The notes: generated by a model not told the origin, from the sequence alone. Positions 1 through 10,532 are shown, counted from the first letter of the stretch. The stretch: 64,000 bases of DNA from Paragyromitra xinjiangensis (GCA_038503065.1 JBCAMK010000007.1:1674001-1738000), one strand, 5' to 3'. Numbers and translations: made by a program.

Positions 1-807
1 TATCAGTGATATACCCCCCCTAACACTTGAGAGCCCCTAGAAGTAGAATTGGGATGACTTCGGCTGGGTAGCTAACGCATAGAATGTTCGAATCATGGTA
101 AGCTCTGTTGTATATATATTAGGCAATCCTGTAACTTAAACTAGATATTATATCATTGCTGTTCAGTGATTCTTCGTAGCTAGAAAGTTTCAGACTAAAT
201 TCTACTCTGCATACACACTATATGCTTAATCCATCATATTGTTCGGGTCGAATACTAGGATCAACATCAAAATATTTTTGCTCGTCTATACTAAGAGTTG
301 GGAAAGACCCTTTTTTTCTATCGATAACGGGCTAATCGTGGCGAATAAGCTGTATGTACCGTAGAAACTCGAAATTTCGTGCAGGAGGTTTTAAGCTTGT
401 CGCTAACCTGTGAAAGAAATTCCTGAGGTTTGAGTAAGATCTAGTGCATTACTGAGGGCTATCTAAGCTAGTTGTAGGAAACGGCTAAACCAGTCTGAGC
501 TAGACCAAGGTAGCGTTTGGTAACGATTCTAGAATATTGTATTTTAATACAAATTTTCCATGTAAATGTAATACTCAAGTTAAGCATATGGAGATGGAAT
601 TTTTCTATGGTGACCCCATGCTAGTACTACCGATACCACTGATACAATTGAGCTAAGGGTCACGCGACTGATGGTCACTCGGGTTAGTGTTCGAATCAAG
701 AAAATGGTGTTGTGACGTGTTGAGACGCGTGAGACGCGTGAGACGTCAGCATAGCTCATGTTGCTCCCTTTCCCACGTAAGCTTTGGCTTTCACCAGCTT
801 TGTGTAT
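1..807. other. Gene-free stretch, window start
   Basis: No convincing reading frame is seen. The only structure noted is a short tandem array at about 722-747, where the 9-mer GAGACGCGT is repeated twice and followed by a partial third copy. It lies about 60 bp upstream of the start of the first gene, so it could be promoter or 5' UTR sequence. Confidence 0.5.
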
Positions 808-1462
808 ATGAGCTCGTCTCCTTCCCTGGGATCCCTACCAGTCTTCAGGCAATCTTCAAGCACAGTAATGCCTAGAGTGCAAGCGAAATCTACTGATGCA
901 GCTTCAGCTGCTTCCGAATCTGCAGCTCCATACTCCACTGCCAAAACCAAAAACAAGGACAAAGACATCAATACTTCCGACATTTCCGAGGATCCACTTA
1001 TCTTTGTCAAAGCAGTAACTCTGGAGGGCGAAGACAAGGACGAAATCCCAATCTACGACTCTTGCGATGAGGTTCGGCGAAAGATCCGGGCGTTCTTTAG
1101 GGATCCTCGGTACTCGAAGATCACACAGAAACGCTTTCTTGAGGAGATAGGGAATGTGAACTCCAATACGTACCGGCGATTTATGGAAAAGAAAGGTGAG
1201 GGGTCCGGAGCGGAGAGCGGTTGCTTTACTGGAGCGTGAGTACCATCGTACACCTGGGATGGTCGATAATGATGGTGTTGACCAATTATGCAGTTACATA
1301 TTCTTCGAAAAAAAACGTATCTACGAGAATAAGCCTAAGGGTAAAAAACGGCTAATAAGCGAACAAGAGTATGATACTACACCCAAATATATCTTTTCGT
1401 CCATTTTTCCTCCTTTCCTTCTCAAACCTCAGCCCGCAAACAATTTCCCTCTCGGCAACTAG
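808..1462 (+). CDS. DUF7726-like protein, two exons
   Basis: Exons are 808-1235 and 1294-1462, giving 198 residues. The intron (1236-1293) has a GTGAGT donor and a TATGCAG acceptor. The unspliced frame stops at once after the donor, whereas splicing joins GCFTGA to YIFFEKKRI and completes a recognisable block. The N-terminal 90 residues are Ser/Ala rich and probably disordered. The conserved part begins at YDSCDEVRRKIRAFF and continues through TQKRFLEEIG, RRFMEKKG and FFEKKRIYENKPKGKKR. That pattern is what I remember of the fungal DUF7726 family, a basic helical domain of unknown and possibly DNA-binding role. The first in-frame ATG is at 808; codons upstream (from a TTG at 784) are also open, so an earlier start in another exon is possible. 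The last 25 residues are low complexity and may hide a further splice. Confidence 0.65.
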
Positions 1463-2242
1463 ACGACATTCCCTATCCTCTTTTGGCCATTGTACTTTGG
1501 CCCTACCATGGGAACAATACTAATTCCCTGGTTCCTAGTTACCCTCGAGGCCGCCCTCTAGAAGACGACAACCGTCGTCGGATGTGGATTTGCTCCGCAG
1601 ATATGGCACCCCCCACCCAAAAGCAAGCTAGGATGGCTATAGCCAGAAGGTAGCAAACGGTCTCATCAGCGGTTCATGAATGTGGGGGGTGTTGGGCTTG
1701 TTGGGCTTGGTCGCGTGGCCATGCCGGCAAATAGTCGGTAAATTTATGATTTTTCTGGATGGAGGCGCTGGCAGCAGGCCTCGCGCAGAGATTACCGGGT
1801 TGTTAGAAAAGTATTCTTTCATTATCTTGGTTACATTGTACCATTTTCCGTGGCAATCTTTTCGTGGAAAATAACTTGTTGCAATCATTTTTAAAGGTCT
1901 TCAGGTAACATTTTATAATAAAGACTAGGTGCTAAATCAAATTATATTATCCATCATAGTATTAAATATACTTCACGAGGTTCGGTTTACAGAAATAGAA
2001 GCTTAGGTATTCCACTAGCGGAACAAATTCAACATCTCCAAGTCATTTACCATTCACTTGGGTTAGAATGCTTATTGATTCATTTTGGTTAAAACCACAC
2101 CTTCTCTGCGTCTCCCCGCCTCCGCATCTACTTGACACCACCCCACCCACATCGGGTATCATAGAGAGATCAGCCTCCGAACTCGAGAAACTAAACCCGT
2201 CTAACTAAACCCGTCTTATTTCTACTATTTTCCATAACCGTG
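1463..2242. other. Gene-free stretch
   Basis: This is the intergenic region between the DUF7726-like gene and the ubiquitin-like gene. The ORFs in it (for example 1637-1888 minus and 1680-1874 plus) overlap one another and resemble nothing. A pyrimidine-rich segment at about 2095-2170, ahead of the next start codon, may be promoter or leader sequence. Confidence 0.5.
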
Positions 2243-3772
2243 ATGCGGTTGTTCAACGCCGCTGCTCTGGTGGGGTTTCTCATGTTGAACCTTTTTTGCG
2301 ATCAAAGCGACAGCAGCTCCGCTGATGACAAAGTGGATTTTACAACTTCCCAATCCTTTACCGGCATATTATTCTCGTCGTTCACAAACGCAAGCTACGC
2401 TTCTAACTACCCACGTAGCACAGCTGCTGGGACACACTTAGACCGCGCAATTACAATCATTGTTCTCTGTGTTCCGTGCACTGGGGCAAAAATATTTGAA
2501 GGCAAATTTAGGCCAAAGGACTCTATTCATTGCATCAAAAAATGGCTTCGAAGTAAACCAGGGCTAGGGAATAACTCGATGTATAAACTCTTGTTCAAAA
2601 ACAAGGAGATAGATGATGGGAAGACAATTCAAGAGGCGGGAATCTATGAGGGGAGCAAGCTGGACATTTTGATGATAAGAGAAATGCAGGAGGAATTACG
2701 CCACATTCAGGGTAACAGCTCAGATGTTTTAGTGCAAACCCAGACTGTTTCGTCAAGTTGGGGGTTAAATAATGGGGCTACAATATATAAAACGGGGGTA
2801 CTCGCTAATATTAACCTTACAACTTCACGCGAAGGAGTGGCGGTACCACCAGTGACAACGGGTATTTTCAGGCCACCGAATTCGATACTCTTAGTATCAG
2901 TGAAAACAACTTCAGAGGTTACGCCCCGCCCCACTACCGAGGTTTCCCAGAATACGTTCTTATCAGGCGACACCACTGCCATCGTAAAAAAGCTACCAGG
3001 AGTGCAACCTAGAGCTAATAGCACCAAATCAATGAACAGTGACACTAAAGTCTGCAACAGCTATAGCCCCGAACGGACAGATATCGGACATAGGACTCAT
3101 ACCACGCTAATAGACTTGCATGGCGATACCCCCAGGAGTTCTATAACGAGGATCATTACTATTTCTTCTATTGCTGTTACGATGTCTACGATCAGTTCAC
3201 CTTCTCCGCCTCCTTTAGCGTTAGATTTTTCAAAAGCCATACTCTCAACAGACTCTGCCGAGATACAAACCGGGAAAGCCCCCGAGTCAGCCGTTATTGC
3301 CTCGGGGCCAACACAAACGCCAGCACAGCAAAAAGATATTATGATCACATTCAACGGCACATCATTCCTCTGGACTGGCGTTTTCTCCCCGTCTGACAGG
3401 ATTTTATTCCTCAAACAGGTTCTAGAGAGCGGTACCGGAATAATGTGGAGATATCTGACACTCGTACACGAAGGTGGCATTTTGATTGACGATCAAGCAA
3501 CTTTGAGAAATATTGGGCTTGATAATGGGGATAACGTCGAAATGGGTGTGATTTTTGCAACAAGTACTGTAACAAGGACGGTATGGATCACAGCAACAAG
3601 TAAGAGCATGCTTACCGACTCGCCAGTTGCAAGACCGCTTTTACTACATGTATCTCAATTAGTCTCTGCAGAGCCAACGCCGTCGCTTAGCCTTAAGGGA
3701 AAAACTTCAAGTTTAGTAGACCCAGGAAATTTTCAGTCTTCAATGCGACTGCCAATTGCAGGAAAGGAATAG
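2243..3772 (+). CDS. Predicted secreted protein with two ubiquitin-like domains
   Basis: This is a single exon of 509 residues. The true ATG is at 2243; the codon before it is GTG. The N-terminus reads MRLFNAAALVGFLMLNLFC, which looks like a signal peptide followed by a Ser/Asp-rich stretch. A ubiquitin-like beta-grasp domain spans about residues 70-150 (LFKNKEIDDGKTIQEAGIYEG, then LDILMI). After roughly 220 Thr/Ser/Pro-rich residues comes a second one at about 370-440 (LVHEGGILIDDQATL, then NIGLDNGDNVEM). Neither domain ends in the Gly-Gly needed for conjugation. The linker is typical of O-glycosylated fungal surface proteins and carries Asn-X-Ser/Thr sites. Ubiquitin-like domains normally work in the cytosol or nucleus, so a secretory leader is odd. 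The leader could instead be a membrane anchor, or the protein may be retained. I infer the fold from sequence pattern only; the function is unknown. Confidence 0.7.
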   Translation: MRLFNAAALVGFLMLNLFCDQSDSSSADDKVDFTTSQSFTGILFSSFTNASYASNYPRSTAAGTHLDRAITIIVLCVPCTGAKIFEGKFRPKDSIHCIKKWLRSKPGLGNNSMYKLLFKNKEIDDGKTIQEAGIYEGSKLDILMIREMQEELRHIQGNSSDVLVQTQTVSSSWGLNNGATIYKTGVLANINLTTSREGVAVPPVTTGIFRPPNSILLVSVKTTSEVTPRPTTEVSQNTFLSGDTTAIVKKLPGVQPRANSTKSMNSDTKVCNSYSPERTDIGHRTHTTLIDLHGDTPRSSITRIITISSIAVTMSTISSPSPPPLALDFSKAILSTDSAEIQTGKAPESAVIASGPTQTPAQQKDIMITFNGTSFLWTGVFSPSDRILFLKQVLESGTGIMWRYLTLVHEGGILIDDQATLRNIGLDNGDNVEMGVIFATSTVTRTVWITATSKSMLTDSPVARPLLLHVSQLVSAEPTPSLSLKGKTSSLVDPGNFQSSMRLPIAGKE

Positions 3773-4808
3773 GTTTAACATTTTAGAGGGTAATAAAATC
3801 AAAGCTTCATCGAAATGATACTTGATTGGAATAGAGCGGGAAGATATCGATTTAGTAAATCTTAGGTTTATGTGATGGTCGTTTTTATCCTCGGAGTGGC
3901 CTCTCTAGATTCATGGTACTGGTAGAAACTACATGTATATACTACATTGTTATTACAATGCCCTCGGTGTTTGTAGTTAGTTCACTACTACCTGTATATT
4001 TTAGACAAGTTATGCATGTACAGGGCAACATGGGGGGCAATACAGGCAACAGCATTAACTGGAGAATCGGTGGGAGCATAGAGGACGGGAACAAGTTGAT
4101 CGTGTATGGAGGAAATATGTACTGAAGCGTCGTGAGAGCGTTTGTGAAGGGCTTGATGCATTTCCTGATGCATCAGTAAAGTCGTCAGCAAAGTTGTAGT
4201 CGGAAGTAAAGTCGTTGGGAAAGGCATCAGAAAATGTGTATCTGAGAAAGTCGTCAAAGAAAGTCGTCGGGAAGTGCATCAGGAAATGTGTACCCTGTCA
4301 TTTATCTTCATACAAATAGTAGCCTGTTGATAATTGTACATCAGAAAAAGTAGTATAGGTGGTAAAGAAGGGAGTAGATGAGCTGAACAGCATGGGTTCT
4401 CAACTCTAGAGCTTTACTTTTGTTTTTTTTTGCCATTTAGACCTTGGAAAGTCGTCCGGAAATGTGTATAATTACCCAAAGTATGCATTTCAAATAATCC
4501 CTCCCACATAATCAGAAATGACTTTCCCAACGACTTTCCCCAGCCAAAACTAGATAGGGAACATGATGCATTCCCACACCTCTTAGAGTTTTCTTTACAT
4601 GTCCCCCCAGATCCCTATCCCTATCAGGTATTTCCACAGGTCCCACGTATACTGCGACCTAAGCACATGGCAAGATATATACCCTTCACTATATGCATAC
4701 AAAAAAAATCATACTTGATGTAATTTCGAACGCAATTCCCTGGTGGGGGGAGCTCATTTACGCTGCATGCATTGGGCTTCACTCAACATACTTTACGAAC
4801 GTGATTCC
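3773..4808. other. Gene-free stretch with AAGTCGT-type repeats
   Basis: Between about 4130 and 4545 the motifs AAGTCGT and GGAAATGTGTA recur several times in direct orientation (4180-4300, again at 4447-4470). They appear in inverted orientation at 4516-4545, where TGACTTTCCCAACGACTTTCC is the complement of the 4195-4225 copy. GATGCAT also recurs here. This looks like a decayed repeat element rather than coding sequence. No gene is recognised. Confidence 0.5.
4180..4545. repeat. Degenerate direct and inverted AAGTCGT repeats
   Basis: The unit AAAGTCGT(T/C)GGGAA with a following GGAAATGTGTA is seen at about 4191-4220, 4247-4290 and 4447-4470. An inverted copy lies at about 4516-4545. The arrangement suggests a small inverted-repeat element with eroded ends. 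No target duplication could be fixed by eye. Confidence 0.4.
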
Positions 4809-5124
4809 TAGTGTGGCCCACAAGCCGAGTCGGCTCCAGAGCCAAAAGCTCAAGCCTTTACAAGCTCAAAACCTAATGGGCCGAGCTGGCTCGAGCTGCA
4901 AGTCAGGCTCGGCTTGAGGCAGGTCGAGCTTTTATTTCTTTCAAAATTCTGGGGTGAACGCGGTTAATCGCTATCGGCCTGTACCTGCGGTCTCGAGGTT
5001 TTGGTTCTTCGGCGGACTCACGCACTCGAGTTTTTCACGAGTAGCTCAAGTTTATTTCCTCATGAGACAAGTTAGCTCAAGCCTTTCTCATAGCTCGGCC
5101 CGAGCCGGCTTGTGGATCACACTA
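4809..5124. mobile_element. hAT-like MITE with 8-bp target duplication
   Basis: The left end reads TAGTGTGGCCCACAAGCC and the right end, reverse complemented, reads TAGTGTGATCCACAAGCC, so terminal inverted repeats of about 30 bp are present with few mismatches. The flanking octamers are GTGATTCC (4801-4808) and GTGATTTC (5125-5132), a 7/8 match. TIRs starting TAGTG with 8-bp duplications are characteristic of hAT elements. The 316-bp interior has no transposase and contains short GGCTCGAGC-type sub-repeats, so it is non-autonomous. Confidence 0.75.
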
Positions 5125-5289
5125 GTGATTTCCCTATGCGTAGAACAATATGCTAGCTTAGAGTAATTACATATAAGCTTATAATTATTCCCTAGAAAGA
5201 TGTGATAGTTGTCATCTTTCTAACCCCCTATTATGATATGCTACAACCTTAGGCGCCAGCTTAATGTTAACTAACCTAGCCGAGAACCC

Positions 5290-6046
5290 CTAACTCGTTG
5301 ACTCAGCCTTTTCATCTAGGCAGATGCATATCGCTGCCATCATTGCAGAATCCACTAAATTTGATGCTGGTTAGTGCCTAATCCACAAATTATGAGTCAA
5401 AAGACAAGTTTGAGATTAAAGGAACGCACCTTGTGGTGCAACTGTCAAATAGTAGGTCTGTTGGTCGAATTGAAGTTGTCCACTATTCAAAAAACTACGA
5501 TCAACCCTAGCCACAGTTTGCCCTCCGCAAGAAATAGACGCCTTTCTCCTCCAAAAGTCGCCCAAGACTCCCAGTTCTATCTCTTTACCATCAAACTTAT
5601 TTTTGAAGTGGACCGTCATCTCTGGAGCTCCCATCAACTTGAATTTTCCACGAATCGTGACCAGTTGCTCTTCGCTTGACTCCCCATTGAAGATCCTGAA
5701 TTCTCTGTGTAACGATAGTGGTTTTTGTTGGATGTTGAGGACTGGTTGCCCGCTGGTAGCATCGGAAAGGACTAATACATTGTCGGTAAAGCAAAAATAC
5801 CACTGGGATAAACAAGGATCAAGGGGGGAGGTTGTAGCAAGAATGTAGAGGGGTAGGCTTACCATTCTTTCCGCTGAAAGACATCACACTTGGTTTTGCT
5901 TGGAGGAACCCTTTACCATCTGCCATCGTAATCTCAAAGTTGTCGCCGGTTAATGATAGCCTCTTCTCTCGGATCTTGAGTACAACTTCGTCCTGGTGAA
6001 AACAATAGCCTTCAAACACTCCTAATGGGGTTGGCCAACTTAATTT
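5290..6046 (-). CDS. LURP-one-related (tubby-like fold) protein
   Basis: Three exons are supported on the minus strand: about 6046-5863, 5771-5430 and 5354-5290. The introns are 5862-5772 (GTAAGC...ATTAG) and 5429-5355 (GTGCGT...TTTAG). The joined product reads PTPLGVFEGYCFHQDEVVLK, then SFSGKN-VLSDATSG, QTVARVDRS and finally APQ-VDSAMMAAICICLDE. These are the blocks expected in fungal LOR proteins, which share a beta-barrel with the Tubby C-terminal domain and phospholipid scramblases. The length (about 190-200 residues) is normal. Fungal members have no firmly known function; the plant ones are linked to defence. The start is unresolved: an in-frame TAA lies upstream without an intervening ATG, while an ATG at 6072 is in a different frame. 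A short first exon or a one-base defect would explain this. Confidence 0.8.
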
Positions 6047-6322
6047 CCTGTTGTTAGCTTAGGTAGCTCCATGTTTTCTAGCTAAAGAATGGGGGGTCAT
6101 ACGCGGGCAAAGCATCTCTAGCCTCATTAACACCTATCGAGGAATCAAAGAGTCCCATTTGAAGCTAAAATTTGGGAGTAGTATATCAAGCTTAAGGTCT
6201 TTAATGTGTTTTGATATTAGAGTTTTCTAGCAAAATCTTTGGGGAAGTGTTACGCAGAAGCGATGGTAAGAGAGGAGATTCCCTTTTATGTCAAAGCTGT
6301 CAACATTTCAAGGGCCTGAGGG

Positions 6323-6620
6323 TGGCACAGTGGTAACCCCCAGCGTTTGGTTTTCCATGTTTTTTCCTCATATTTCCAGTTCCCAGTTTGAGGCTTGCGC
6401 AGCCCCCCAGACCTGCTCATATCACCTTATGACATTCCAGCCTCCGTTCTCGATATAACCAACTCTAGACTTTGCGACTTGAACGATCAACCAGACCACA
6501 GCCTTGGTGCCGCCAAGGCCAACCCTTTCAAATGCCTCAACCAAGGGGTAACACCAACTACGTACTACGGCGGCTGTGGTGGGTACCGGTGTAGGAATAA
6601 GTCTGATGATCCGTAGGATG
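6323..6620 (+). repeat. Possible tRNA-derived SINE
   Basis: TGGCACAGTGG at 6323-6333 fits the RNA polymerase III A-box pattern TRGCNNAGYNGG. AGTTTGAGGCT at 6385-6395 is a weak match to the B box. The spacing (about 50 nt) is a little long for a tRNA but acceptable for a SINE. No cloverleaf can be drawn and the 3' limit is not visible, so the call is tentative. Confidence 0.25.
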
Positions 6621-6727
6621 AATACCCGTCAAAGGCCATGTTTTGTTTGGATGGATCCCTTTTTTAAATAAAAAATACTATAGAAATAAAACAAAGTTTG
6701 GTGGCGGTAGCAGTAGCGGTCGTATTG

Positions 6728-7289
6728 TATAGTTGCGTCCAACAAGTTCTTGCGGTTTTTGAGGTGCCACGATGAAACGAAGTGTTATGAGCCAGCACAA
6801 CGCCCCCAAATCCGCCATGCCTTCAACAACTGAACCTGAATCATGCTGGTGTAATAAAGGATACTGTTATTGATTTAAGCAAACATGATGCCTTCTTTTT
6901 TGTAGAGTAGTAAATATTTTCATAGTTCACTATTGAATGGTTAGGTACCTTGTTGCATCATGGTACAGTTGCGTCCAACAAGTTCTTGCGGTTTTTGAAG
7001 TACCATGATGCAGCAAGATGCCATGAACCACTCAATGAAAATATTTACTTTTCAACAAAAAGAAAGCATTATGTTTCGCCATTATTGCTTAAAGCATTAA
7101 TAGTATGTCCTTTATCGTACTGGCATGATTAAGATTCAGTTGTGGGAGGCATGGTGGGTCTGGGGGTGTTGTGCTATGCATATGGGGCTCATGGTTCCTT
7201 GTTGCGTCATGGCACCTCAAAAACCGCAAGAACTTGTTGGACGCAACTGTACTTCAAAACCCGCAATAACTTGTTGGACGCTACTGTGC
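6728..7289. mobile_element. Foldback element with about 260-bp arms
   Basis: The sequence is almost palindromic about position 6985. The left arm runs from about 6728 to 6965 and the right arm from about 7002 to 7250. Matching blocks include CCTCAAAAACCGCAAGAACT on the right against its complement on the left, AAATATTTACT, and TTCAGTTGT(T/G)G(G/A)AGGCATGG. A module starting CAGTTGCGTCCAACAAGTTC occurs at 6731 and 6966 in plus orientation, and in minus orientation near 7203-7250 and (partial) 7255-7289. Many arm mismatches are C/T or A/G transitions. No transposase is encoded, so this is a non-autonomous foldback or MITE-like element, perhaps built by repeated insertion of one module. Confidence 0.7.
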
Positions 7290-7642
7290 AGCTCTAGTAA
7301 ATGTGAGCCTGGTGCAAATACATCTATCTACGTAGAGTATCTGCGCCACCAGACAAAGAGATATACCATGGCATCCACCCATCACAGCGGGCGCACCGCT
7401 GAACGTCATTGGGCTTATCACCATGCCCATAGCACATCAAAATTGTTTACCGATGTCGCTTATTCGGGCGGCTAATTATAACATCACGAAAATCAGATGC
7501 CCGATTGATTCAGTCCAGCCTGTATTAGCCACGATCCACCTTCTGGGTATCGTTATGCCTTGCGCTAGCGGTTCGAATCCAACCACCACAGCTTTCCTAT
7601 ATATTTTGCTGGATCATATGCCTGTTAGCAGGCTGCTAGCGT

Positions 7643-8870
7643 ACGGCGGCTCATACCTACCAAAGTCCGATCATATTTCGGCTAAGCAACCACCACATTG
7701 TTAAATTTTATTGAAAAAAGGGAAAAGAAAATCGGGAATAGTAGAACTAGATAAAACTTAACTATCAGCTTCAATTTTTTTTAGGGGTGCTTGGCTGTTG
7801 CGGTTTGGTGGTAAAATGGCGGTCATTTGGTGACGGGACACAAGCGAAAACACACCAAAACAGCACCTTTTCAGTCAACTACTTAATTATGAGGATAAAT
7901 TCTAATAATCTCATAAGTCTGTAGGAAGGTTAAAGTACTTCTAGAATTTATCCTAATAGCTTTCCCATCCCCAAAATTCCATTTTTTCATGAATGGTCAT
8001 CAATGAAAGCTGGAGAACCCTCAAAAAAGTCGATTTTTACTGAATTTTGGTGAGGATTTGGTGATGCAACCAACCTCAGCCTGGTTACAAGAACAGTGCA
8101 CTTGTAAAATGCAATCAATTAGAGCAAGAATTATATATTTGAAAAGGCTAGAGGCAAATCTATCTGATCCTTGAAAATGGAAAATTATCTCAAGTGTTGA
8201 GTGGTTGAACAAATGGTGTGTAAAAGTGCGATTTTGGTGTGTTTTCGCGTGTGTCCCGTCACTAAACAACTGCCATTTTATTTGGAAGCAAAGTGGACAC
8301 AGGGTTAGGGTTACAAGCGATGACTTTTTATTTATGACAGCATGGAATTTTAACCGCCACAATAGCATCAAACTGAATTCACTGCTCTCTTTACTTAATT
8401 TGCATATTTGTGATTATTTTGGTTCCTTTTTGTGTGACATACAGGTTGGTTAGTCGACCCGATTGTGAAGCAAAATCCGGTAAACAGGATTTGATATACC
8501 ACCTCAGTCCGGTCCACCCATTTGCCGCAGCCAGGAAAAAAAATATCAGTAGAGAAAAAAGTAGAGGGGCTTAGTAATAGGAAAGATCAATAGTATGCCA
8601 TGAGTTTCAAGTTCCACTTTCATTTATGCTTTTAGGTGAGTGTGCATTTTTAACCCCAACCCATAGCTATGGCTACTGGCACCCAAAATGCAACAACCAA
8701 GTGCCCCTAAAAACAGTTGAAGCTGATAGTTAGGTTTTATCTAACTAGTCCTACTATTCCCGATTTTCTTTTGCCTTTTTTCAATAAAATATCATTCAAT
8801 GTGGCGGTTGCTTAGCCAAAATGTCAGAAACTGCGGATCGGACTTTGGTAGGTATGAGCCGCCGCAGCAG
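7643..8870. mobile_element. Large inverted-repeat (foldback) element
   Basis: The outer arms pair 7643-7800 with about 8676-8870. GGCGGCTCATACCTACCAAA at the left end is matched by its exact complement near 8845-8866. The pairing continues through GGCTAAGCAACC, the A-rich GAAAATCGGGAATAGTAG and CTATCAGCTTCAA. An inner pair joins about 7805-7875 with 8205-8290 (GTGACGGGACACA, CGAAAACACACCAAAA). The pairing is asymmetric: about 390 bp sit on one side only, suggesting an insertion or nesting. No transposase is seen. The ends are not defined by a clear target duplication. Confidence 0.7.
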
Positions 8871-10532
8871 CGTGAAAGTAAAGTCGGTTCGGTTCGCGAC
8901 CGGTACAAGCAGCGTGGAAGAAAACCTCAAGAACAATAAACTCCTTTGTGTCCTATGCATCCTTGTTCACATGAACGGAGTTTTCCTACTTAACTTTGTT
9001 AATTTCGATGACTATATAGCAAGATCTCTAGCTATGGATACTGTGGAGCATCAAATCAATCCAAACCTAATCTGCCATATCACCAACACAAGGAGACTAC
9101 ACTTCAATACTTGTGCGTACTATCTATACTAGCTTAGTAGGTACCTTGTATCCAAGTCGTTACTGGAAACAAGTAAACTTACCACTGGTGAATAGTATGC
9201 CAAGACATGATGCTAACTAGCCTGACGTTTCATGGACCCAACCAAAAACCTTACCATAAACTGGGAGAATACGGCCCGGTACTAGCATCTTGCTAGAGCT
9301 GATCTAGTAAGGAGATTGAGGGCTAGGGCCGAAAATGAGGAAGTGGTTTTACAGTCGCTACTAGGTTAACAAAACTTGCGGCGATGAGTGGCTTCACTAC
9401 TGGGACGGTGCAAGAGTATCAAGCTACTTTATTTTAGGATACGAGTATAGATTAGTTGGTATACATACGGCCGGTATGCGGTAGAGACTTGAATAGTGTA
9501 CGAACGTAAGCAAGCTCTATAATGGAAAACATTTCTCTTCTCTCTCTTTCGATATAACTATAGGACATGAAGTACTACGAAGGATGATAATCCCGGTGTC
9601 TATTCTACCAAGTCCGAAAAACAACCCCCCCACGGCTTTAGGACTTCTCGCAAGCTAAGTTACCTTTGGCAACTTTAATTAAGCTGCATAGCAAAGCACC
9701 ACATACGCCTTATAAACGTATGTGCTCCGGGGCCCTGGAACGGGATGCCACACCTAGCAGCACACATGCATATACTTATATATATATATATCTTGCTATA
9801 ACTTCTCAACACTCGTCAGGGGCAGAGAATCCCCTATCTTATTTATTACCTATGTGCGCATAATTAACAGAGAGATGATGAGTAACATTATCTTCGAATG
9901 AATACCTGTTATTCCAGGGGGGAGGATTTAGAAAACCACCTCAAGAGATAGTCCCAGGCTTGGGGATTCGCAATTTGATTAATACATACACCACGTGCAC
10001 TATCCTTCCTATGCGCCATAATCTCACAGCTAGGGTCTCTTCACTTGCAGGGTTAGGTGCAACCTCAGCTTTGAAACTCGGCATATAAGAATCGTAATAA
10101 ATTCAACCTGCATTATATTTCATCTGGTCAAATAGCTCTCCCGACTAGCGAAACCTGGTGGAGCTTAATTTTTGAGATTTCGTGCGCCTTTCATTGAAAT
10201 CAAATACAACCGGTCATCTGCTCCTAGCTGGGTGATATTCTATCATAAGATCATACACATATATGCCATAATGCATATGCGTTTAAGATAAATAGCCGTA
10301 AGAGGTTGTTCTAAGGAAAAGAGTACCAACTACCTGAGTATGATAGATTCATTTTTCCAGCCTCTAATTGACCTACTTATCACAATAATAGGGAAAGTCT
10401 AGCCGATTGTTAAGAAATTCTGCGATCTGGTGAATATGCCCGCCTTCCGGAACCCCCTAACCCATTAACTCCACTCCAAACCCTTATACATGCCCCATAG
10501 ATAACCGTAGCAAAGCTCTGCCTTGTCGGAAG

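Larger units (their letters stand above)
6047..10532. other. Gene-free stretch dominated by repeats
   Basis: No gene is recognised in this 4.5 kb. It holds a possible tRNA-derived SINE near 6323, a foldback element at about 6728-7289 and a larger foldback element at about 7643-8870, each described separately. From 8870 to 10532 I see only AT-rich sequence with a short TA run (about 9776-9791). Small ORFs inside the elements (for example 7125-7475 and 8205-8453) follow the inverted arms and are not credible genes. Confidence 0.6.

Noticed and set aside
5803..5862. An alternative 60-bp intron in the LURP-one-related gene ending at CCCAG
   Set aside because: It breaks the frame; the acceptor ATTAG at 5772-5773 restores both phase and the conserved sequence, so no frameshift needs to be assumed.
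7560..7600. GGTTCGAATCC at about 7569, a perfect T-loop/B-box sequence, suggesting a tRNA gene
   Set aside because: The T-stem cannot pair (AGCGG against CCAAC), and no acceptor stem or D-arm fits upstream.
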